Below are positions 28,101-36,575 of a stretch of DNA of 64,000 bases, piece after piece (the stretch's first letter is position 1; each line of letters begins with the position of its first letter). Origin of the DNA: Halobacteriovoraceae bacterium (lineage in GTDB: Bacteria > Bdellovibrionota > Bacteriovoracia > Bacteriovoracales > Bacteriovoracaceae). The stretch covers positions 20,513 through 84,512 of the forward strand of contig PASP01000013.1 in assembly GCA_002712005.1 (NCBI GenBank). The letters are read 5' to 3'. Under the pieces are notes generated by a model. That model was not told the origin of the DNA. It worked only from the letters and a program-made list of their open reading frames with translations, and did no database searches. Made by a program: the position numbers and the translations under genes.

Positions 28101-31015
28101 TAGAGATTAATAATATAAGTATTCCTCGTGAGATATGTCATACTGATATTGATTTCTGGGCGAGAAGAGATAAACAAGGAATGAAAGGGGGCTTTGATTT
28201 TGATTGCTCCCTATTTAGTCATAGTCAAATGGAACAAATGGCAGATGATTTCCAAAGCTTTCTTAAAGAATGGCCATCTCTCTATGAAAGAAGAGAATCA
28301 TGGGAAGAGGCGCAGGTCATTTCCCAAGAGCATAAAAAGAAATTACTTGAGGAGTTAAATCCTGCTCCAATACTTAGAGAAGATAATAAGAATATTGCTG
28401 ATTTGATAGAAAGTGTATCTAAGAGAATGGGAAATAAGAAGGCCATTTCTTCCGCCTTAGGATCTGTGAGCTATGAACAATTAAATCTTTGGAGTGATTC
28501 TTTTGCTCAATATTTAATGGATAGAGGTATAAGGCCTGGTGATTGTGTCGGGATGGCCTTATCGAGAACTCATTATCTTCCTATTTGTCTTTTGGGCCTT
28601 ATTAAGGCCGGAGCAGGCTACATTCCCATTGATCCTAGTTATCCTAAAGATCGTATTGAATATATGATAGAGCATTCCAAGATGAAGACGATTCTCTGTG
28701 AGAATTCAGATAATGATAGAGATATATTCAATCATCTTGAAAAAATGATTATAACCGACCCGCTTTCCAATTGCTCATCACCTTTGTGGAATACAGAACC
28801 TAGTCATCACTTAAAGCAAAGAAAAAATGAGCGAGATCTCTCTTCCACTTGCTATGTCATTTATACTTCAGGCTCTACTGGAAAACCTAAGGGCGTAGAT
28901 ATCTCCCATCGTTCCATGGTAAACTTCTTAGATTCTATGATTAAAGAGCCCGGGCTAAAGGAAAGTGATACGCTGATCGCTGTTACCACAATGAGTTTTG
29001 ACATTGCTGTGCTGGAGATCTATGCGCCCTTACTATCTGGAGCCCATGTCTATATTTGTTCTCGAGAAGAAGCGCTCTTTGGAGATCAACTCTTAGACAT
29101 CATGAAAGAGTATAAAGCTTCAGTTTTACAGGCAACGCCCGCGACATGGCGCCAACTCTTAAGTGTCGGTTTAAAGAATTATCCCCATGATTTAAAGGCC
29201 CTCTGCGGTGGAGAGGCCCTCGCCCCCGATTTAAAGAACCAGCTACTTGAAAGTGTAAATGAATTATGGAATATGTATGGTCCTACGGAGACAACGGTAT
29301 GGTCAAGTTGCCATCAAATTAATCAAAGGGATAATTGGATAAGTATTGGTAGACCGATCCAAAATACTGAAATCTTAATCCTTAATGATCATTTAAAACT
29401 CTGTCCCTATGGAGCAATCGGAGAAATATGTATTGCTGGAGACGGATTGGCGAAGGGCTACTTTAATCGAGATGACTTAACTCAAGAACGCTTTGTTTTC
29501 TTTGAGGGTCGTAGGGTTTATCGAACCGGTGATCTTGGAAGATATCGAGACAATGGTCTTATCGAGTGCTTAGGACGCAATGATGGTCAGGTAAAAGTTA
29601 GAGGTTATCGAATTGAATTAGGAGAGATCGAAAGTGTTTTAGCAAAGATCTCCTTTATTAAATCTCAAGTTGTCATGGTAAGAGAGGATAGAGTAGGTGA
29701 TGCTCGTATTGTGGCCTACTATATTAAGGATAAGTCAATTTCATCGCAAGAAAATGAGAGTCAGTATATCAGAGAGCAAATGAGTCAATCACTACCTCCC
29801 TATATGATTCCAACTCACTTCGTAGAATTAGACGAGTTTCCTCTAACTCTAAATGGCAAAATCGATCGTAAAAAGCTTCCTGCTCCTTTTCAAATAGGTG
29901 GTGAAGTAGAGCAAAAGGTTTCCTCTAATGAACTAAAGAAAGAGGATTCATCTCAGGGGCTCGAGCAATCTGAAGAAATTTTAAAGAGAATATGGTGTCG
30001 CTGTTTAGGGGTCAGTGACGTTAAAGATTCTGATGACTTCTTTTCTGTCGGGGGACATAGCCTACTTTCTGTTGAGCTCTTTTCACAAATTGAAAGCGAA
30101 TTAAATCTTTCATTACCGCTAAGCTTTCTATTTGAATCTTCCACTTTCGGAGAACTCAAAAATAAAATTTTTGAATCAGAATCTCACTCACACTCAGTCA
30201 TCCAAAAAGAATATATTGAAAATGAAAATATCTCGGAAGTTCTTGTTCCTATGAGAGTCGGTAAAGAATCTGTTCCCAATAAGAAGGCGATCTTTCTCTT
30301 TCATGGTGTTGGTGGAAATATTTTAAATTATAAGAAGATTTTAAGATTTATTCCTAATGAGTTCGATGTTTATGGTCTTCAATGTCCTGGAGTGCTAGGG
30401 CAAAGTACTTTGGCCTCGAGTATTTTAGAGTTGGCCATTTTATATGCTAATGATATTTCTCTTGTTAACTCTAATGGTAACTCTTACGAAAGTATATATT
30501 TCGCAGGTGGCTCAATGGGCGGCTTGCTCGCCTTTGAAACAGCAAAAGAGATGCAAGAATTCGATCTAAAAGTTGAGAATGTTATTATGTTTGATACTTT
30601 CGGACCTCAAGAGGCCTTTTCCCATATCCCAAGTACTCAAAGGCAAAGCTTACTTAGTCGTATAAAGACATTTTTATATTATAGATGTAAAAAATGGGAA
30701 GCAGACTTTTTCTCTTTTATGGCCCAGTTAAAGGGTCGTCCCGTGTCCCATAAGTATAGGCACTTTCTCGTTGAATTAAATAATTACTCTCTTATTAATC
30801 AACACAAAGTTAGTGAAGGGGATATAAAGGTTCATCTTCTAAGAGGTGAAGTGACTGATGAAGGACACTACAGTGTTAAAGACTTAGGATGGGGGACGGT
30901 AGCAAAAAAAGGAGTTGAAATCTATACTGTTACAGGTAAGGTCAATCATAGTACTTTTGTTGAATCTACCTTGGCCGGTAAAGAGCTTCGTAAAATTTTA
31001 GAGAAAAAGGGTTAA
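25175..31015 (+). CDS. NRPS: C-T-C-A-T-thioesterase
   Basis: This NRPS of about 1946 residues continues the assembly line. Condensation domain 1 has HHIICDG at 142-148. Carrier 1 has Ser527 (LGGHSLL). Condensation domain 2 has HHIIWDG at 742-748. The adenylation domain has YTSGSTGKPKG at ~1230 and YGPTETT at ~1368. Carrier 2 has Ser1629 (VGGHSLL). A terminal thioesterase has GGSMGG with Ser1780. Between condensation domain 1 and carrier 1 there is no adenylation domain. The A-domain pocket residues read D-I-L-Q-L-G-M-V-W-K, close to the glycine code I remember. ATG 25175 (or TTG 25172) lies 9 bases after the upstream synthase stop, so the two are one operon. The thioesterase should release the finished chain by hydrolysis or cyclisation. 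Confidence 0.93.
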   Translation: MDTPRMEMDIDSSIFVETTGEQREIWNSCQFDPLSTLCFNESITLKFSGVLNETSLFEAINQVAQRHSSLRSTFSKDGIYMIVHDHKNPEYREFKYKSLRDIETLKEEEAKRIFDLEKGPLFRATLIRPEGDGDTYLILSAHHIICDGWSWAIITHDLGHFYNAHIEQVYKPLDLADQYWKYANYKNQLNSSEDLNYWKDIFSVEQQVIDYNNSAKRPEFRTFQSARLDTRMKKSTIIELRKKARSEGVTLYQYLLTSFFHTLEMKTKKNDHTVGISQAGQTNPSFSSVVGHCVGLLPIRLKYDSSYLDYSSKLQMVKKVILAAQKHSQVSFGEICEAVSLKRDPSRIPLVPITFNLDIQPVGQGLQFNNLSTSFTTNPRYYENFEMFINFTLIGDEATIENQYNTDLYSSEEVDNLQSNFISFLDFLAKNGKAEEFNFDFDYHSQPSSQSEIIGLGNDSSQKDHVTLKKDDRVENTAGNTHENTDEKEHLKDYKDLYSILSHIWQEVLHVPEIKAEDGFFSLGGHSLLVTQVLIKIENKLSIKLSMKDLFLNQKFSSFVDIVLQKKLSLTKKENKPQKSLVEPQSKSKVEVKSLNLQESGLSHQQKRTWLFQKLNSESSLFNLPSLFEFYGDLDQDLFLKAIERVIDSHILLQSSLQENRGRPYWQREEDSLSLECIDLNALYPNHSRSEVIKELTHKHTKEANTLMPLANRLYDFKIYSFKDRNRPNDTKKSLFLAQKIHHIIWDGWCYDIFLSELEFHYQELLAGRELKKSLDINYFDYVSWQNELSSKESYKESLNYWKKEFKTLADPLELPMKSGHIRKTKEFNGKSFIIVWQEEEIQPLEAVAKKEGTTLYNLLLCAFKLFLIRYSGQYDIVVGTPLRGRDRENFDKIIGFFVNNVAIRTQINSDMTVAECLKAVSYKTAMAFEHGLIPFDEVVRHSPSKELRDNTRTPLYQAFFMYQDATNRNPTFNGLEINNISIPREICHTDIDFWARRDKQGMKGGFDFDCSLFSHSQMEQMADDFQSFLKEWPSLYERRESWEEAQVISQEHKKKLLEELNPAPILREDNKNIADLIESVSKRMGNKKAISSALGSVSYEQLNLWSDSFAQYLMDRGIRPGDCVGMALSRTHYLPICLLGLIKAGAGYIPIDPSYPKDRIEYMIEHSKMKTILCENSDNDRDIFNHLEKMIITDPLSNCSSPLWNTEPSHHLKQRKNERDLSSTCYVIYTSGSTGKPKGVDISHRSMVNFLDSMIKEPGLKESDTLIAVTTMSFDIAVLEIYAPLLSGAHVYICSREEALFGDQLLDIMKEYKASVLQATPATWRQLLSVGLKNYPHDLKALCGGEALAPDLKNQLLESVNELWNMYGPTETTVWSSCHQINQRDNWISIGRPIQNTEILILNDHLKLCPYGAIGEICIAGDGLAKGYFNRDDLTQERFVFFEGRRVYRTGDLGRYRDNGLIECLGRNDGQVKVRGYRIELGEIESVLAKISFIKSQVVMVREDRVGDARIVAYYIKDKSISSQENESQYIREQMSQSLPPYMIPTHFVELDEFPLTLNGKIDRKKLPAPFQIGGEVEQKVSSNELKKEDSSQGLEQSEEILKRIWCRCLGVSDVKDSDDFFSVGGHSLLSVELFSQIESELNLSLPLSFLFESSTFGELKNKIFESESHSHSVIQKEYIENENISEVLVPMRVGKESVPNKKAIFLFHGVGGNILNYKKILRFIPNEFDVYGLQCPGVLGQSTLASSILELAILYANDISLVNSNGNSYESIYFAGGSMGGLLAFETAKEMQEFDLKVENVIMFDTFGPQEAFSHIPSTQRQSLLSRIKTFLYYRCKKWEADFFSFMAQLKGRPVSHKYRHFLVELNNYSLINQHKVSEGDIKVHLLRGEVTDEGHYSVKDLGWGTVAKKGVEIYTVTGKVNHSTFVESTLAGKELRKILEKKG

Positions 31016-31017
31016 TT

Positions 31018-33678
31018 GTGAAAACGATCTCCCTCCAATCTATTCAAGTCATATTTAGTTTTTCTATTTTATTTGTTATTCTTCAAAACTCTATTTATGC
31101 TCAAAAAGCTCTGAGCAAAGGGAATTGTACAGTCGAAAAAGATTACGAAGAAAGGATCATCTCACCTAAAAAACCTTTAAAGGTTTCTTTTAATGATTAT
31201 CTTAATTTAGATATAGTCCCTTTTAAAAAGGCCAGTCAGTATGATTTCTTAGAACTCCAGATCGATTCTTTTCAAGATGAAAATCAAGAGTCTCAGCTCT
31301 ATATTACTTTTCAAGATCATTTGACTCAAAATTATTGGAGTCAGCTCAATCATATTTCTCATCTTTCAAAAGGTAAGAATATCATTTTTGTCGATTTAAA
31401 AAGTCTTGTCGGCGAGAGGGGAAGTCAAAAAGAAAAAAGGAATATTAATTTTAAAAAGTTAAAAAAAGTATTTCTTGTCGTTGACCCCGAAAAAACGACG
31501 AAAGGAAAAATTGAACTTAAGAGTTTAAAGCTCATCAAGTCAGCTCGACCCAATTACCCCTCTGCTATCAAAGTCTTTGATTTTAGAATTAAAGATGATT
31601 CTAATCTCCCCTGTGTACAGGCCATTGATGAAAAGGATCGTTATCATCCTAAATTAGGATATGGTTTTAAAGATATATCCCTATGGAAGAAAGAGGATTC
31701 CGTTTATATGGATACTTACTTAAGAAGTGTTCTCTATATTCAAAATGGTGAATTCGCTGTAGATCTTCCCAATGGGGATTATGAACTTATTCTCTTTTGG
31801 AACTCCTTGGGGTATTGGGATCCTCCTTTTTATAGTTCTAGAAAAGTATTAGCAGAAGATATCCCTCTTTTGATCTCTGATCGCTCCTTACTCTCTAATT
31901 ATGAAGATGATCTTCTTATTTTTGAAAATAGAGAACCCTCCATTCATGACCATCCTTGGGATTGGCTCTATAAAGATATTATGAAGCCTATTCGCAAGAA
32001 GGTTAAAGTTACAGATGGTCAATTGAATTTAAAATTCAGTGGTGATGCTTCTGGAGTGGGGCTCAATGGGTTAATCATAGCAAAGGCCAATCCAAGTCAA
32101 TCAGTACTAGATCCCTTTCTTATTAAATTCAAGAATATGCTCAAAGGCGAGTATGATCGCAAAATCCGCTCTTCTTATCCTAGTGAAAGTCCATGGCAAT
32201 CCAATAAGAATTTCTTTCATGTGAGTTCTAAAGTTGAAAGAATGAGTCCTTATGATGATCTATCTCTTAAATACAAAAATGATAAAGCATTAAATGAGAT
32301 TCTTTTTGCTAAGAACTTCTCTTCTTTTGTTAATCTCTTGATTCATTTGAAAGATTCGGGAACTTATAAAATGAAGATCGATTGGATTCCGGAAGGCCCT
32401 CGTGATTTATCTGTAATTCAGCTTAAGCCCTATAAGTCTTATATGCAGTGGTTAAGTCGTGATCGAAATCACGAAAGCTATACATTAGAAACTCAATATC
32501 TCGTGAAGGGAGATCATGAGTTACAGGGCAGTCAAAACCAACAATTCTTTATCGAGTTTGCGATGCGCTCCCAATTAAAAGACACGCACCCTTTTTATAA
32601 GCAGAAAATCTTTAAGGAAAAAGGAGTCCTAAAAATTTCTTTTCATTCCAAAGACAAGTCCAAAAAAGGAAATGCAGTTTATACAAAGAAGCTGCCGTTA
32701 ACTTTCGTGCTTCTAAATGATGATTTCAACAAACTTACTACTCAAGTAGGTTTTATTGGACTCAATGCCTTGAAGTACAGTTACTTTCCTAATCAGCAGA
32801 GCCTGGAAAGAAGGCGTCATTGGGATATGGCCTACCTTTCTCTCTTATCACGTTATGGATTTAATGCTTTCACTGGACTACCAAGGGGTGAAAATGAACC
32901 TTTAGGGCTCTCCTTCGGCGAAGTTGATCAATTCTTGAAAAAGGCCAAGAAGCTAGGCTTTCGACCTCCTTATCATACATATGGGGGCGAGTTTTTGCAC
33001 AAATTCTTTGAAGAAAGTTCGGCAGATCAAATCTTACAAGAGAAATCTTCGATTGCTTCTTTTTTTGAATCCAAAAAATTTGAGAATATAATCTTTCAAT
33101 TCTCAGATGAGCCCGGAGGCTATAGTCAAAATATCAAACGTGATTCTGAGCGCTATCAATTCTTAAAGAAGAACTTTCCTTTCTTAAGTCTTGGAGGCTT
33201 TACTCAGTGGAAAGATGGACAAGCTGACTCCCTTGTAGACTTCAATAAGAAATTAGATTTGATCGCTCTCAGTTCCTTAGGGCATAGTGGAATTCACTGG
33301 CTTCAAAGTAAAAATAGAACCTGGGGACTCTATAATCAGGCAGAGAATAATAGAGATGATCTTTATCATGTTTTTGGAAGAAAATTATGGAATTGGAGTC
33401 GAAAAGAGGGCTTTTCCTTCTATTTGGAGTGGCATAGTTCTGCCATCCAAAATATGCCCTATTTTGACCTCGACGGAAGAGAGGCTGACGTCGCTATAGG
33501 CCTGCCCAATCACTCTGGGGGACTAAATCCTACGATTCGCTTTATCCAAGCTGCAGAAGGCCTACAGGACTTTCTCTGGCTCCAATATCTCTCCAGCAAG
33601 AAGGCCTTCAAGGCCCAAGAATTCCTAATATTGGACGAAAAATTCACATTTCGAAATAAGATTTTAAGGGCCATATGA
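31018..33678 (+). CDS. Secreted GH123/DUF4091-like glycoside hydrolase candidate
   Basis: This 886-residue protein starts at GTG two bases after the NRPS stop, so it is translationally linked to the synthase operon. The signal peptide covers IQVIFSFSILFVILQNSIYA. The N-terminal ~550 residues look like beta-sandwich modules. The C-terminal ~300 residues look like a TIM barrel, with SLLSRYGFNAFTGLPRGENE, a FQFSDEPGGYS stretch (Asp697-Glu698) and a tail TIRFIQAAEGLQDFLWLQYL. The Asp-Glu pair before Pro and the '.iR...eGl.D..yl' tail match GH123 and DUF4091 proteins. Family knowledge: GH123 are N-acetyl-beta-galactosaminidases using the Asp-Glu pair. Here it may trim the exopolysaccharide or a glycosylated NRPS product (inference). 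Confidence 0.5.
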   Translation: MKTISLQSIQVIFSFSILFVILQNSIYAQKALSKGNCTVEKDYEERIISPKKPLKVSFNDYLNLDIVPFKKASQYDFLELQIDSFQDENQESQLYITFQDHLTQNYWSQLNHISHLSKGKNIIFVDLKSLVGERGSQKEKRNINFKKLKKVFLVVDPEKTTKGKIELKSLKLIKSARPNYPSAIKVFDFRIKDDSNLPCVQAIDEKDRYHPKLGYGFKDISLWKKEDSVYMDTYLRSVLYIQNGEFAVDLPNGDYELILFWNSLGYWDPPFYSSRKVLAEDIPLLISDRSLLSNYEDDLLIFENREPSIHDHPWDWLYKDIMKPIRKKVKVTDGQLNLKFSGDASGVGLNGLIIAKANPSQSVLDPFLIKFKNMLKGEYDRKIRSSYPSESPWQSNKNFFHVSSKVERMSPYDDLSLKYKNDKALNEILFAKNFSSFVNLLIHLKDSGTYKMKIDWIPEGPRDLSVIQLKPYKSYMQWLSRDRNHESYTLETQYLVKGDHELQGSQNQQFFIEFAMRSQLKDTHPFYKQKIFKEKGVLKISFHSKDKSKKGNAVYTKKLPLTFVLLNDDFNKLTTQVGFIGLNALKYSYFPNQQSLERRRHWDMAYLSLLSRYGFNAFTGLPRGENEPLGLSFGEVDQFLKKAKKLGFRPPYHTYGGEFLHKFFEESSADQILQEKSSIASFFESKKFENIIFQFSDEPGGYSQNIKRDSERYQFLKKNFPFLSLGGFTQWKDGQADSLVDFNKKLDLIALSSLGHSGIHWLQSKNRTWGLYNQAENNRDDLYHVFGRKLWNWSRKEGFSFYLEWHSSAIQNMPYFDLDGREADVAIGLPNHSGGLNPTIRFIQAAEGLQDFLWLQYLSSKKAFKAQEFLILDEKFTFRNKILRAI

Positions 33679-33802
33679 GGATTTGATTAGATCTTCTTTT
33701 AAAGGCCGTAAATATTATCCATAAGAAACTTTATAGTTGATTGAATTTGTTGACTATTGTATCTATTCCAAAAAATTCTTTTATTTTTTGGAGCTATTTT
33801 CT

Positions 33803-34474
33803 ATGCCACCTCTTGCCACTTTAAATTCAGAAAGTTTGGACATTCGTCATTTTGATTTAAATAAGATGTTCTTTGTGGATACCAGTTTATCCAAAAACTT
33901 TTTAATCGATCGGCAGGTGAGTAATCTCCTAGAGAGATTCATTGCTTTGTTGGCCCTTATTTTAATTTCTCCTTTAATTCTTTTACTTTCTGTTGCGATT
34001 AAAGTTTTAATGCCGGGACCCGTATTCTATTCACAAGTAAGGGTAGGGAAAGACGGTAAGGAATTTGAGATTATTAAATTTCGTTCCATGGTAGTGGATG
34101 CTGAAAAAGTAAGTGGTCCTATGTTGGCGGTTGAAAATGATCAAAGAATTACTAAATTTGGTCATTTTCTGAGAAAGAGTCACCTCGATGAACTCCCCCA
34201 ATTGATTAATGTTTTAAAAGGAGATATGGCCTTTGTTGGACCACGTCCAGAGAGACCTTGCTTCGTCGATGAATTTGATAAAACAGTTGCAAATTATGTA
34301 AGAAGAAAAGAAGTCCTTCCAGGAATTACTGGATTGGCCCAAGTTTGTCTCCCTTACAGTGCCACGGCCAATGAAAAAATCCAATATGACGGCTACTATA
34401 TTGATCATCAAGAATCTGTTGTTCTCAATATGATGATTTGCTACTACACCGCCAAAAAGATGATAAGATTTTAA
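33803..34474 (+). CDS. Polyprenyl-phosphate sugar-1-phosphate transferase (initiating enzyme)
   Basis: This member of the bacterial sugar transferase family (PF02397) loads the first sugar phosphate onto undecaprenyl phosphate. ATG 33803 is chosen because GGAG lies about nine bases upstream; TTG 33737 is an alternative with no ribosome binding site. It gives about 223 residues. The N-terminal membrane helix is LERFIALLALILISPLILLL. It is followed by GPVFYSQVRVGKDGKEFEII then KFRSM, HLDELPQLINVLKGDMAFVG then PRPE, and LPGITGLAQV, all hallmark motifs. It lacks the extra N-terminal membrane domain of WbaP/WcaJ and so resembles the minimal catalytic form. It closes the exopolysaccharide locus and converges with the pilin-like gene 12 bases away. 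Confidence 0.9.
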   Translation: MPPLATLNSESLDIRHFDLNKMFFVDTSLSKNFLIDRQVSNLLERFIALLALILISPLILLLSVAIKVLMPGPVFYSQVRVGKDGKEFEIIKFRSMVVDAEKVSGPMLAVENDQRITKFGHFLRKSHLDELPQLINVLKGDMAFVGPRPERPCFVDEFDKTVANYVRRKEVLPGITGLAQVCLPYSATANEKIQYDGYYIDHQESVVLNMMICYYTAKKMIRF

Positions 34475-34486
34475 CAAGTGCTATTT

Positions 34487-35548
34487 CTAGCGAATACAAA
34501 CAGCTCCACACCATAGCTGATCCTGAGAATGTTTATTAAGTAAGAGATTCCAATTTGAATTGAAGGAACCACTTACCTCACAGTGGTCATAATTATTACT
34601 GTCATCTTCAGTAGTACGTGTTTTAGAAAGAGCACAGAATTTCCAATTACCTAAGGCTTGAGATGCATTAGTTGTTCCATTTGGAGCAGTTACCTCAAAA
34701 TACTGTGTTTCTGATAGGGTGTTAACCGCTGCACAGTCTAAAGAACCATCTGCTTGAAACCCTCGTAAATATTCTCCAGTTGGACAGCTTTGGGCAGCAT
34801 TACTCATAGGTCTCCAAGTTGCGTCTTCACAGATAAGCATCTTAGTACCATCAAATTTCATCAGACCATTTAAGGAAGCATTACAGTCCGGAGAGTCAGA
34901 TAGTTTTACGCCCCCATTGATATCGAGAGCTGCTTCTGGGTCAGATAGACCGATACCAACTTGACCCACATCATAGAAGATTTCTGTTACATCACTTGGG
35001 TTCTTCGTCCATGTTTCAGAAGAGGCGGCCACGGCCACACACGTCGTTATGAGATCAGATGAGTCGACTTCTACTTTTAATTTTACTTTCTTTGTGGAAC
35101 GAGATCGAGTTGCGGCCTGGCCGATATAAAAGTCGATAAGGAGGTAAGTGGTTCCCTCTGTGGCCACGTCGACATCATCACTTGTCGTTCCGGGATCACT
35201 GAGAGCATAATTCTCAATTCTAATAATTCCTTGGCCATATTTTTCATTAATATTAAATTTATCAACGAAGGTACCTGTATTATTTTTGACTCTTAAAGCG
35301 GTTAAGTTGGGAGCTGAGCTATCATTAATAGCATTACGTCCTTGAAAAGTTTCCGTACAGTTTTCCGTGTCTGAGAGATAGGTACGTATCTCATTTAAAA
35401 CAGCGGTTGCTTCCATGGAACCTGAAAAGTCCCTTTGGGCTTGAGTGGTTTGTTTCGTAAGATTGATAACGCCTAAAGAGACAACTCCAAGTAGCCCTGC
35501 TGCAACGAGAACACTAGGAAGGGAAAAACCAAATTGATTAAATTTCAT
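34487..35548 (-). CDS. Type IV pilin-like protein with tail-fibre-like C-terminal segment
   Basis: This 353-residue protein starts with a short basic leader and prepilin site (MKFNQFGFSLPSVLVAAGLL), then a hydrophobic helix, which is the class III signal of type IV pilins and pseudopilins. Glu5 of the mature protein is not present. ATG 35548 is preferred because AAAGG lies upstream and it gives the usual short leader; ATG 35569 is an alternative. Cys residues recur (ENCTET, CVAVAAS, DCNASLNG). The middle holds DVGQVGIGLSDPEAALDING, a pattern seen in phage tail-fibre and surface adhesins ('vGIGt..P...LdV.G'), then LMKFDGTKMLICEDATWRPM. The C-terminus ends in a Cys-rich tail. It starts just after the PP2C gene, so they are probably one transcript. 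Confidence 0.7.
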   Translation of the reverse strand: MKFNQFGFSLPSVLVAAGLLGVVSLGVINLTKQTTQAQRDFSGSMEATAVLNEIRTYLSDTENCTETFQGRNAINDSSAPNLTALRVKNNTGTFVDKFNINEKYGQGIIRIENYALSDPGTTSDDVDVATEGTTYLLIDFYIGQAATRSRSTKKVKLKVEVDSSDLITTCVAVAASSETWTKNPSDVTEIFYDVGQVGIGLSDPEAALDINGGVKLSDSPDCNASLNGLMKFDGTKMLICEDATWRPMSNAAQSCPTGEYLRGFQADGSLDCAAVNTLSETQYFEVTAPNGTTNASQALGNWKFCALSKTRTTEDDSNNYDHCEVSGSFNSNWNLLLNKHSQDQLWCGAVCIR

Positions 35549-35577
35549 GCGGAAAACCTTTAACTTCATAAATTGAT

Positions 35578-36321
35578 TTATTGGGCAATAATGAGAATGA
35601 CCGAAATATTGTCTTGTCCACCATTTTTATTGGCCAAGTCTACAAGAAATTGTGCCGTATGATCGACTTGTTCTTGGGTGGCCTTAGAGGGGTCTGGTAT
35701 AAAGTGGTTGATGATATAGCTTAGATCCGAGTCACTCACTTTTCCATGAAGGCCATCAGAGCAGCTTAGAAAGATATCATTTCGATGAACTTTGTAATTA
35801 AAGACATCAGCTTCGACTTCTGATTCAAATCCAACGGTTCTCACGAGAACGTTTTTTTGAGGATCATCTCCAGCTTGTTCTCGGGTGTAGAAACCAAGAT
35901 TTAATTTCTCTTGGACGAGGGAATGATCAGAAGTGAGTTGATAGATTCGTTTATTGTTAAAAAGATAGGCCCTTGAATCTCCTACATTGGCCGTATAAAG
36001 ATTTGGTCCTCTAAAGAGTTGGCTAACTACCGTTGTACCCATACCAACTAAGTTCTTATCTTCTTCACCTCTTTTTTTGATTGAGGAATTAGCATGAGCT
36101 ATGGCCTGTTTTTGGAGTTTTATTGGGTCTTGGCCATAGTTTTCCAGAACAAATTCTGGAATGACAGATACGGCCATTTGACTAGCAATATCACCACCAT
36201 TATGGCCACCCATTCCGTCGGCAACAATAAAGAGGTGTTTTTTAGGATTCAAATAAATAGCATCCTGATTTGTTTTTCTTTTCATCCCTATATGGGTAAG
36301 GCCAGAGGAGATAAGCCCCAT
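35578..36321 (-). CDS. PP2C-family serine/threonine protein phosphatase
   Basis: This is a soluble Mn/Mg-dependent phosphatase of 247 residues. PP2C motifs appear in order: MKRKTNQDAIYLN (motif 1), FIVADGMGGHNGGDIAS (motif 2, metal-binding DGMGG), VSQLF then ANVGDSRAYLF, TSDHSLVQEKLN, FLSCSDGLHGKVSD (metal-binding Asp) and GGQDNISVILI. ATG 36321 follows AAAGAGGT by six bases and is preferred to TTG 36342. It is the short, catalytic-only bacterial form (Stp/PrpC type). It lies divergent from prkA, a Ser/Thr protein kinase gene, about 255 bases away, so it is a candidate for reversing PrkA phosphorylation (inference from proximity). Confidence 0.92.
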   Translation of the reverse strand: MGLISSGLTHIGMKRKTNQDAIYLNPKKHLFIVADGMGGHNGGDIASQMAVSVIPEFVLENYGQDPIKLQKQAIAHANSSIKKRGEEDKNLVGMGTTVVSQLFRGPNLYTANVGDSRAYLFNNKRIYQLTSDHSLVQEKLNLGFYTREQAGDDPQKNVLVRTVGFESEVEADVFNYKVHRNDIFLSCSDGLHGKVSDSDLSYIINHFIPDPSKATQEQVDHTAQFLVDLANKNGGQDNISVILIIAQ

Positions 36322-36575
36322 AAAATATACCTCTTTACTCAAGTTAATAAGTTGTAATCTTTAAAATAGTTTAACCTGAGTCTAAATATATATCAAAGGA
36401 GTTTGTGACACCATTGGTGCCAACTTGACTGCAATGGTCGGTTAATAAACCCTTGATTTGTTTAAATATAATCCTTTAGAAAATGGCCCACCTCTTGCTA
36501 CAATAGAATAAACAGTTAGCACCTAAGCAGTTAACGGTTCGTCTGAACAAGTACAATGATAAGGGGTTGAATAAA

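Noticed and set aside
33737..33802. TTG start extending the sugar transferase by 22 codons
   Set aside because: No ribosome binding site, while GGAG precedes ATG 33803 at a usable distance.
36453..36472. TTGATT and TATAAT before prkA as a sigma-70 promoter
   Set aside because: The -10-like hexamer is good, but the spacing to TTGATT is only eight bases and no -35 match occurs at 17; not listed as a promoter.
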